Of a stretch of DNA of 64,000 bases, positions 13,101 through 25,100 are shown in pieces (position 1 is the stretch's first letter; each line of letters begins with the position of its first letter). The DNA is from Anniella stebbinsi (lineage: Eukaryota; Chordata; Lepidosauria; Squamata; Anniellidae). A model generated the notes under the pieces. That model worked only from the letters and a program-made list of their open reading frames with translations. It was not told the origin of the DNA and made no database searches. The translations under genes were made by a program, and so were the position numbers. Location: assembly GCA_029215795.1 (NCBI GenBank), contig JARDYH010000002.1, positions 61,295,001 through 61,359,000 on the forward strand, written 5' to 3'.

Positions 13101-16100
13101 ATGATTTTTTTTTAAGATCGTGCTCGTTCTGAAAGCTGTCTAGCAGACCTCTTTCTTCCTCCTTCTTTCCTGCTGATTGTTGTTCTTTCAATGCATGAGT
13201 TAGGATGGAGCATGTGGTGTCTTGTGAGTTCGGTGCATTGAGTCTGTTTATTTCGAGTTCAGTGTGTGACCAGTGCATGATTTCGGATGAGTATGTGAGA
13301 ATGGGTATTGCGTAGGTGTTGATGGCTTTGAAAATGTTTTTAGAGTTGAGTTTAGATTTTAGGATTTGTGATAGGCGAGTTTTATATTGCATTCTTAGTT
13401 GAGTTTTTACTGTGGAGTGATTGATTTTTCTGTTTTGTTGGAATCCTAAGTATTTGTATGTTTCATTTTTCTTCCATGTTATCTAATATTTTGTTATTTA
13501 GTGTTTCTGCTGTTTCTTCTTTCCATTTTCCTCTATGTGTCATCCATGTACAGGAGGTCATTGATTCTGTGCTTTGCTTGTTTTTGGTGTTCTATATCGA
13601 TGCCATATGTGGTGTTGTTAAGCATGTTGGATAGTGGATTGAGACACAAGCAAAACCATAGAGCGCTGAATGCGTCACCTTGGAATATGTCACGTTTGTT
13701 ATTTATTATTATTATTATTATTATTGTTGTTGTTGTTGTGATCTCTGCTATTGGTGAACTAGCTTATTTCTCAATAGCTTATTCCAGAAACCAACCTAAT
13801 CAGTTTATTGAAAAATATTCCTTGTTCATAAACTTTTAACTATAGTTTCAAGAAAAGCTACAACCATTCTGTTGTAATTGAATTGAATTAGAATAATTTA
13901 AATAGAGAATTTTAAAATATATTGTATTTATCACTGCTTCTGATTAATTTATTTTTGATATGCTGACTATGTTTTTTTTAGTTATTATATGTCTTAATTT
14001 AGTAGTTTTTATATGTATTACATTTATGACCCTAATTAAAATGTTTTTTAAAAACAGATTACTTAAGATTCAGAATTACCATTATCACATCTAATACCCC
14101 ACTTAGCATAAACTATATATTTTGCTAAATATGCAAAGACCAAACATAAAACTAAATAGTATTAAGAACATTATACCAATGTAAGTAATGCCTAAAAAGA
14201 ATTAAAATTATTATTAGATTCTAAAATGTTTACAACATTTGAAAGTATTTGAAGATAATGATCTAGAATCTTTCAGCAGTAGTAATATTATACTATTTCA
14301 AAATAAAACTGATTCAGCCCTGAGCTCTACCTCCAAATTCACATTTGGGGATTGCATTAAATTTTACAGTTGTCGCCAAAATGTAACCTCTGTTTTGTTG
14401 TTTAGCTTATCACACAGACATACCAGTTCTACCACAGACTGAAAAAAACCTACTTACTTTAGGCCTGAAGTTGGTGGTCGGTCCCACATATTCATGTTGG
14501 GCTTTTACAGTTCCCCAGGGATGATGTATTTTGAAGCATTCGTTGCAATAACTTGCACTACAATCCATGCAGCTCTTTGTGGATTCTTGCGGTGGTGGTT
14601 TACAGAGATCACACATAATGGCTGTAGCTGCCCTTGCTGCCTGCCTGTATCGCTCTACAATAGTTTCCAAGGTGAAGTTGCGAAATAGGCCATTGATGCC
14701 ACGCTCTCCCAGGTCTACATCATGCAGGCATCCAGGACAAGGGAAGGTAGTTGTTTTAGGAGTCAATGAATTACGTTTCCAACCTGTGTAGATGGCAGGG
14801 CCTGATTTAGTTGCAATCCAATCAGTAAAATAGTTTGACAGATCAAGAGGTCAATAATTAATAAAGCACTAGATCTTTATTTTGGAATCCCCTTTAGTGC
14901 ATGTGTCACTCAGATTGGCACTATGCTGATGCCACAAAGCTTAGCAACCTTGCATACAAACAAGATCACATGGAAAGCTATATTAAGTGCTTGATATTTC
15001 ATATCTTGACAGTCTTTTGTCCAATTTGTAAAATTATAAAAGGATTTTGTCTAATAACTATCCTGCTGGAAAATAGAAAGCCCTTGTTCAAATTCTGATC
15101 TGCCTAAAGCACACTTCATAGCCCCCCAACTCTCAGCCTAAATCTACCATAAACCATTGTTGAATATTATGTATTGTGGGAAGATAGTATATTTTGACTG
15201 AATGCTTTTTATTGTCTATTGTTTTTAAGTTATTGATTGGATCCACATTTATTCTGGATCAACTCTGCTGACAAAATCAGACTTCTTCAGCCCCTCTTTC
15301 CCACAAACAGCCCTCCAGCCCCCTGAAAATGTTACACAGAGTTGGAAGCCTATGCCGAATAGTGTGAGGTGTCGTGTGAAAAGGGATCTCCCAAAATCAG
15401 GAGGCGGCACTTTCAGAGAGTGGAGCCCATCCCCTAGCAGAAGGCAGATCCTAGATCAAACCCTATGGATTTATAGTATTTGTTTTTATTTATATTATTG
15501 TGGTGGATTCTAGTTTCTATTGATTTGGGGGTTTTCCTTTTATATTAATTGCAGAGTTTTGTATTTGTGTAAGCAAGTCACTTTGAGGCTGTTCTTTGTA
15601 GCAATAATAATAATAATAATAATAATAATGTATGCTGAGTACAAGATAGGAAAAGATCATGAAACAAAAGAAACACAACTATAAGTTATCCTTAATACTA
15701 AGCCTAGCAGCTAAATTCCATCTCCTTACTTAGCAGGAAAATGGTTTAAGTTTGATTTTATTCCCAAATTGCAACTAACCAATAATTAAAAGTGTTGGAG
15801 CTGCAGATAAGAACTGATTTTTAATTGTAAGGATGAGAACTATGCATATGTCACTTTTACAGCTGTGTTTTAGCTCAGCTTTAACAATATGGACTTGGAC
15901 CTGTCTGGAACAGCACTCGCTTCAAAACTTAAATATGAAACAATTGACACATAGTTAAGGCTGCTTATTCTATGTGCCAAGGAAAAATCACGACTTTTTC
16001 CACCCATTACACAATATTCCAAATTCTGTGACAAGGTTTATGGGAAGTCTAGCAGCTTCCAGTTAGTTTGAATTATTCAATTTGGCTTCCTAAAGGTTTT

Positions 16101-19100
16101 CAAGGAATTTGGGGGTTTTTTTGGTTAAAATTAGCAGAATGGACAGATATAGACATTGAGGTAAGAGGGAGGAATAGAAGGCCAAGGGCAAGTCTACACC
16201 AGCCCTATATCCCGGGAAAGTCCCTAGATCATCCCTGTGCGTTCAAATGATGCACAGGGGATCCCGGGGGCAGCCTGGGACTTTCCCTGGGATATAGGGA
16301 ACCATGGAAAACCCATTTTTTCCACTGTCTTGAGACCATCCCGCAGAGCGCAAGCCATGTGGCTGCTGCTCACGGGTAGTCCTGTCCTATCCACAAGTAG
16401 TGGGGCACTTAAAATGGGCACGGAGCTGCGCATGGACATTCAGTGCCCATTGGGGGTGGGGAGCGGGTTCAGGGAAAGTCATTACCTTTGCGGATGAGCG
16501 CAGTTGCACTCCTTCTCCCTCTTCGGGAAAAAAATGGTGGTTGCAACATCGTTCCAGGACGTCGCACAGCTGTCAAGACACTGGGGGACGATCGCAGAAG
16601 CTGGTAAGTCCGCGATCCTCCCCCTCCCTCCCTCTACACCCTATGGTGTAGACATGCCTCAAGAGACAGTTACTATGGACAGCTTCTTAATATATAAATA
16701 TAGGCTGAAGGCTCTTGGGATTCTGGTATTACACTGTTAACACTTTTATCCACAGCTCTAAGAGTTCTTAAATAATGAAACCTGGGAGCTCAGAATGTCA
16801 GATCCTGTGACTGTGCAGCAGTCCAATAGAGCCAAGAAACTTACCCTCTTATACCTAGTACCATCATACGAAAAAATGCATGATTACATTCAAATGTTTG
16901 TTAAAACATGCCAAATATAAATCTGTACAACCTTTTCCTAGTTCAAAAGCTGTATTTTAAGAACATTTGGTTGTATCTAAAGGACTCTTTGATTCCGAGG
17001 AAGCAAGGGACTTCTAAACTTAATCTTATAATTTCCAGAGAATTAACTAGTATCAATTATTTTTATAGAGGAAAATTATTTTTAAAAATATTTTCTAGTC
17101 CTTGTATATACACGTCAAGATTCAAAGCTCCATATTTGTAGATTGTCAAGGGTAAGGCAATTAAAGCAATTTCTCCTATACAAGACTCCAGAGAATCGTC
17201 AGAACGATGGCTATCCTTAGATACATAGGAAAATGTGCAAACACAGTGATTACTGCATTTATAAATTGATCACAAGCTATCAAATAAACATGGCATGTTT
17301 GTACTTGAAGCAAATTTAATCTCAAAAACTGCATTCCCATCAACAAGGCATACATGCAACACATTACTGAAATTTACTTGATACAGATTTTGATAGCACA
17401 AGTCTATATGCGCTCAGAAATAAGTCCAATTAAAGTCATGGATTTTGCTCCCAAGTAAAGCCTTAAAGGTTTAAGTAGGAAGAGGCTATCACATGCAACT
17501 TGCAATTAAAAGCAGATTGCCACAGAAGCAGTCTTATGTTGAATAGTACAACATGCAACTAAAGTCACTACAATTCAAACCATTCACTATTTAAATGACA
17601 ATTAAGCAGGCAAAGGTAAACAAAAAATCCAAAATAAGTTTTTATATGTGGTGCAGTGGTCAAGTTTAGATAATGCATCTGAAATACTGGGCCAGTAGCA
17701 TGCTTCTGATGTGTTGACAGGTGTGAACCTTATAATTCAAGCCAAAATATAATGTTGGATGACATGGAACTTTAATTCAATTAATTAAAAATAAGAATAA
17801 GCATGATAAGGAAAGTATGCCTTTACGTACATACTGGAGACAACATGCTGATGACTAGTAAATCCAGAAGATGTAAGATGTTCCATCCCTTTTCATGTTG
17901 GCTAGTTATCACTGCTTAAGACTAAGCTATTAGATTGCATTCTATCATCATTCACATAGATGCAAAAGAACCTCTTTTTTAATTATTTAGTACTTATGAG
18001 CACCGACAGAATTGCCAATTCACTATAATTAGAGGGAAATGGTTACTTATCTGTTTGCCATTATTTGCTTTCCAAATGGGTACTTATCTATGCACCATTA
18101 TTTGATAATAAAACTAAGTTGTTAAAAAACATAAAAGAGCTAATATGAACTGTTCATTTTTCATTTGCTTTTGTCTTCAATCCTATTTCTAGCTTTAACA
18201 TTCCAGCTCATATTATGGCTCCCAGAATGTTTCCAGGCCAATTCTAGGAACTGGTTTTGACTTTTAAACCCCTTTAACAGCTTGGGACCTAATTTAAGGA
18301 CTGCCTTCTCTCATAGGAACCTGCCTGGAATTTAAGGTCTGCAGTAGATATCCTCAGGTGCTACTACCTTCAGGTTAGGTAGGCGCTGGCTGGGAAGGAA
18401 GAATTTTAATGTCCTCCTTTCCGCAAGCAGGTTTGGCTGGTATAAATTCTTTTATCATTCAGGCAACAAATTAAGACTTTTTTATTATTCTGCAAGGTTT
18501 GGTTGTTGCTGCTTTTATTGTCCTGCTTTTAGATTTTTTATATGATGGCTTTCCCCTGCCAGTAATTTTAAGTGTTTCGGTGTTTTTATTATTATTTAAT
18601 ATTGAATTTTGCAGTAAACTGCTTTGGATATCGATATCAATATTTCAAATAAATAAAATATGGGAAGAACTGTACTCTGCCCACTATTTTCCTACATCTC
18701 TGCCCACTATTTTCCTACACCTATGTAAATGCATATCTTGATTAAAACAGTATTTTAGACTTCTGGTTGAAAATGCATCCCCACTACCACCTGCTTTTAT
18801 CTGTTTCTCACATGACTAGCAAGAGTAGTATCAATAGCTGCGAGCAAGCAATCATTTTCATATACATGCAATGAGTTGCGTGTATGTAGCAGTGCTTCAC
18901 CTCAACCCTCAAAAGATCCCTTTGCTTATGAGGAAATAATCTCAGTATTCAAAAATATGATTTGCCACAACAAATGCCAGAAGTAGAAAAGGGATAATAC
19001 ATCTTTAATTCAATTTACGTTTTTGAATTCAGCAATATCACCAGTATAATGAAGGACAAAGAGCAAATTTCTGGGGTGTGTTTTAAAAACATTGTATAAA

Positions 19101-22100
19101 GTCAACTGGATTCATGTAAAGTTCACAAATAAATACTTGCTCTCCTCAGATAAAATATTTTCTTAAAGATCTTTGAGACAGGTAAGGATTGCCTAGGTAT
19201 AAGAATGTTGAATGAATTAGCAGCTCGAGACACCCTCATTTTAATTTTGTCCAGCTGTCATTGTTGTATAATACTGGAAGCCATTTTCAGTTCCACTCAT
19301 ATATTTGTGAAATGCATTCTTCCTCACAAACTAACTTTAAACATTAAAAAGAGACCTGCATCTACAGCAATGCAGACCTTTTTCACCTGTCTGTATATTC
19401 AAACATAACATTTGTTATCACTGAAGTACAAAGCATTTCTATAGGACTTTCATGGGAAGAGGGTGGAGCCTGAAGAATAAGTCACCTTCTCAAAATAACA
19501 GGAGTTGATAGAATCCTTACTACTGGTGCAGGAGTGGCAACTATCACAGGTATAGCCATGCCACACAAAGGCTGCATTTGGGAATGAGCCTAGTTTCCTC
19601 CTTTGCTCCTGCTTCCTGTCTCCTGGCATGGCTACAAGGAGATCATAAGCTTCTGTTCTCATTCTAGATTAACTGCAGTTTAGCATGTTGTCCATGGCTA
19701 ATCTTAACTATGCTTAGTGCAAACAAACTACCTTCATAAACAATGGCTTTGTTCAGAAGACACAAACAAGGGTGAATAAGGCTTTTTGTTCACCGTGGTT
19801 AAAGCTGTGGTTTAAGGTGTCTTCTGAACAGGGCCTATGGCTTGTTTGCATTACCCATAGCTAAGATTATTCATGGTTCATTCAGTTTAGATGACATGGC
19901 AACTTGCAAATAATCATAAACAGAAGCAAAAACTTCCAAACTCCTCCTTTTGACCAAGAAGAGAGCACATACATCCAAGGCACATCTTTGAGATAGATAA
20001 GGAAAGCTTGGGTATAAAATGTTGAATGAATTAAGTACCTTGATACACCTTTGTTAAACTTTGGTTTAACATTACATCTGAACCAGCCCAAAAAATTTTA
20101 AGGATTGAATACGGTGGTAGAGGCTGGCACCTGTTTAAATATCATAAAGAGTATTTTATTATTCTTGAGCTAGAAACAGTACTGCAATCCTGTATCATTC
20201 TTTCCAAAAAGTAAGTGCTTGTTAAGGCAAATTGAGCAGATTACATAATTCTTCTCAGTAATACAAACTATTATCCTGGGCACTACATATTGCTTTACCT
20301 ACCTCTAAAATAGGATCCGTTAGATGAGAATATATTACATCACTGATTCTCACTTGACTATTACAAATCATATCAGTATTTTTAAAGAACACCTTTTTGT
20401 AAAAAAAAAAAAAAAAAAAAAGACACCCACACAGAATGCTATAACCAGCAATAACACTATTTTGATAATAGACTGAGTTGTCACCTTGCTAGCATCGGAA
20501 CCACTTTTGCTAAGCATAATCTTTTATTCGAATGGAAGTTTTAAATAATACAAGTTGCACACTTGAATCCAGTTGACCATTATGTCTCCTCCACAAAAAA
20601 GAAAGTAGTATTTCCTCAACAATATTATCTCTAGCCACCTGCCAATCTTGGACTTGACCACTGATACTTAAGAAAACTATAGGTCAGACATATTTATGCT
20701 AAGACCCAAATACTACCAAGTACTATCTACAGCCATACAAAATTGAAACATTTCTACCTCTCCACCCAAGAGACCTCCTCTGTGAGGCTGTAAACAATGA
20801 ACAGAGAATTGTTTATAGAAACCAAAAAGGAAGGATTTTGTACTGATTTACTATGGTACACTCAAGATAATATTCTCTTTTGCATTTGAACACAAAAATT
20901 ATTTTAATTACACAATATAACAGTTAGTTTCAAGCATTTATTATTTGTTAATTATAATATGATTTCCATAGTCAACCAATGCAACCTGAGATTTACTCCC
21001 CATATGGAAGTGAATGGTAAGTCCATATGCAAACACAAACACACATAACTAGTTAATTACTTGAATATCAGTGAATAGCCCTACTTGGGCATCTACCATA
21101 GTACAATGCTAGTAACATTTAGTTTCAGTTGGTCAGAACTAAACTACAGAAAACAAAATGAAGAATCCTGCTGCAAGGAAGAGACCACAACACATGTGGC
21201 AAAGCACATGGTTTGCATGCAGAAGGCTGCAGGTTCAATTCCTGACATCTCCAATTAAAAGGATCAGGTAGCAATTAATGTGAAAGTCCTCTGCTTCAGC
21301 CCCTGAAGAGCCACTGCTAATCAGTGCGAACCATACTAGCTAGATAGAAAAATAGCCTGTTATAGTTCTAAAAACCATCCAACAGTATTACTTGGTTTGT
21401 TGAAGAATTCAAACCAGCAGAAACATAAAACAATGAAACTCACTAGAAAAGTTTAATGGTATACAAATAAATCCTACTTTATTAGAAAACTAATATTCTA
21501 AGAACACCTTGACAATAATAAGAACGATTCTGTAGAGCAACAAGACATGTTACACTTTTTAAACTAGTTTGACTAATTAAAAATAAGCAGTGTTCCTTAT
21601 ACATACCTGATCTATTAACCCTGTCAAGTCTATCCAAGCTAGGGGAATGCATTCGGTTGCGAGGGCTACTTTGATTGGAAGTCTCTGAGGCAGCATCATT
21701 GAACGAATCTTCAAATGTATAGTACAGAATTTCTTTTACGCATTTGTGGCAGATACTGTGTTGACAAGGGAGAATAAGTGGGTGGGTAAATAACTCCTTG
21801 CATGCTGGGCAGATGAGCTCTCGTTCAATATTCTTAATGGTAACCTGTAAGCAAACAAGACAGGAATGAAAAAGATAGCAGAAAGATATCTGCATATACA
21901 AAGAAAAATGTATTTCTTTTCTATCATATCACTTTAAAAAATGGAAAGATAACTATATCAAACTTTTCCAGTTTAAGATTCAGTGTCCAGAAATACAACA
22001 TGGGACTCCTATTAGAAAAGACTTATATATAATAACTAAAGACAACAAACATCATTGATGTTATGATTCAGTATTGCAAAGAGTGATCAAGCCATATAAG

Positions 22101-25100
22101 TAATGTCAAGAATTTATTTATTTAAAACATTTCTTGGCTGCCTCTCCAGAAGCCTTTCCAAGGCGGTTTACAACAACAAAATACATAAATACAGTTAAAA
22201 TATCAATAACAATAAAAACACACAGTAAACTAACAATAAAACAATAAAACCAGAACAGCAGCAACAACAACTGCAGTAACAGCAATCATAGAATTACAGA
22301 ATAGTAAAGTTGGAAGGGGCCTATAAGGCCATCGAGTCCAACCCCCTGCTCAGTGCAGGAATCCACTATCACATCAAGAGAAGGCCACGGTAAAATAATG
22401 TTTTCTAGCCTTCTTAAAAGCCTGCAGTGATGAAGCATGACATCCGATGGCAACTTGTTCCAAAGGAGTGGGGACACTGCAGAGAAGGCCCTTTCACATG
22501 TAGTCACCCACCTAACTGTTCTCCGGAGTGGGAAAATGAGAAGAGTCTCTCGTTCTGATCTTAAAGTGCAGGCAGGCGGATATGGCTGAAGGCAGGCCTT
22601 CAAGTAACTTGGTCCCAAACTGTTTAAGGCTATAAAATGTCAAAACCAGCACTTTGAATTATAAAGTATTATTGTAAGATTTAGTGGTAATATGAGAGCC
22701 CCAATACAACCTTTTTTGTAAAAAAACAAAACAAAAACCTAGAGCAGGGAATTAGACTGTTTTCTCAGACTGTTGTCAAGGAATGTAAGAAGACATGGCT
22801 CCAGCTTAGATGGAATGCTATCTGCTTTGGAAGAGAGTCCTTAAATATAAGTCTGTGGGAAGAGACTGCAGTTACTCAATGATGTGGAAAAGACACTCTG
22901 TAAAAGCCAAGAGTTATTTATCCATTTCTTTAAAGTAACATTATGAACAAAGGTAGGAGGCAGTGTTAAACTGGTGTGAATAAGGAGAAAGTGTGGAAAT
23001 ATATGGTGACAACCAAAAATGATTTTATTCCTTTTCTACCATTAAGGCTGCAATCCTATACTCACTTATCTGGGAGTAAGAGCCATTGATCTTAATTGAA
23101 TTCATTTCTAAGTAGACATGTATAGGCTTGCACTGTTGGTCAAATGTGAATACTATAAAAACATTGGGTGATTCCTTTTGAATTTCAGACTTATTTTCAC
23201 TCTACAGGGTGCCACATTAGCTTATACTATAAATCTGAGTTATGCTACTAAATGAGTCATGGCATCTCCCTTTCCACATCTCTTGTCTAAAGTGTGGGAA
23301 GCATAATGCAGAAGGAAAATAAGCCCAGCATCCACATGCAAAGATGTCCTTTGGAAAACTGGTTATAAATGTATTGTTATCTTTTTCAAATTATTACAAG
23401 TAGTAGTAAAAATAGGACTGCTATTATATACTTACATGTTCAAGAATAAGCCTACTAAACTCAGTGAGTCTTGTTCCCAAGTAAAAATGTGTGGGATCTG
23501 GTTATGGACATGGAAATATTTTTTCCTGTTTACTACCTGCATTGAAATCAACATAATAATCAAACCTGGTGTTCCTGCTTCTTTCCATTTAGAGATTTTT
23601 AGAACGAAATGTTCTCTATTAGGACAATGCTCTTTGACTGGTAAGCCTTTAACCAAGCATTTACAAACTATAGTTAACTGAAGCCTTCCTCCCTTTATGT
23701 CACCTCTGATTCAGGTTGAGGCACAAGTTTAAATTCTAGACGCAAGTTTAACATTACAAGATCTCGTTTCTCCACTATGAAACCAAGTAGCAAATAAATG
23801 TAATGCCACAGACAGTATAAATATCAATCAAAAGGGAAAATTTATAAATCCCTATTTAAATGTTATTCTGAGGGCTGCACTTTCACAGTGATGCCATGGT
23901 ATGGCAGTAAATGCCATAACAAGAATTTACAGAAATGCTTTTAGGTGTGAGAACAACTTTAGCTTGTTCATTATTATTTAAATATATAGTCTAAAAATAT
24001 CTCATTAATACATGCTACTCTAGTCAACTATATGATTAACTGGTTAGAGAAGTTATATTTTGATAACTAATGCACTTGAAATAAACTGTTTGCCTTTTAA
24101 ATAGACACACTCTAGTGTGCATGTAGCTGTTTGCTTTGCCTCTCTTCCAAAACGACTCTGAAGAACAAGAAAGCACATTGTTAGAAAAGAGAGATGCTTG
24201 TCCCAGTTACAGTTCAGTCAGAATAAGTTATAGCCTGGTTGAATAAATTAGGAGACAAGCTCTGCAATGCCCAGCTCTTTACTTTTTTGGAAATGGTGCT
24301 TTGTTCAGTGAGGGATGATCAATCTTCTATTCATCCTCTAGAAGCAAAAGCTTCACCTTCCACTCATCCAAAGAAAAAGGAAGAAGAGATACGGCATTGT
24401 ACATTAGTCCTTAACACATTGGCTAGAAAGACAATAGTTTTTAAACAAGCTGAAAGGGCTAGGATAGAGCTCTGAAAAGGCTAGGATAGAGCTATACGAA
24501 CTCATTTCTTTTGTCCCACTGTTTTCTGTCAAAGGGATTTTGAAGGATCCCAAGCAGCAGTCATAGTTCAACACTTATCATTCCAGATCCAATTACATGT
24601 GGCTAGTAAGCCATCTCTCATGGTACTTAACTGAATATCATTCAATAGGGAATAATTAGACAGGGATTATTTTTCCACTCTTTAAATGGTTATTTCCCCT
24701 ATCCCCCACTTTTTTTATGCACAACATATGAGTGGAAACTGCCATTCACACTGTTGATATGGTACAGACAAGTATGTCCTTTCAGTTTGTACAGCTTGAC
24801 AATGTAGACAAACTGCTTGGAGAGCTGAGAACTACGACTTGCATTCTGGACCCTATCTTCTTAGCTTCTAAATGCAGCCAGGGCTCAGTTAGCTTATTTG
24901 GACCGTGGAGGCTGTTAATGCCTCCTTGAAGGAAGGGGTGATTCACCCATTTTAAAAAATTATCATCCAATATCAAATTTGTCATTTTTAAACAAGGTAT
25001 TGGAGCAAATGGGGATGTCTCAACTCCAGACAGGCTTGGATGTCCAACTTCTGATCTGGTTTCAGGATATAAACTACCTTATTTTCCCTGTTGGAGGAAC

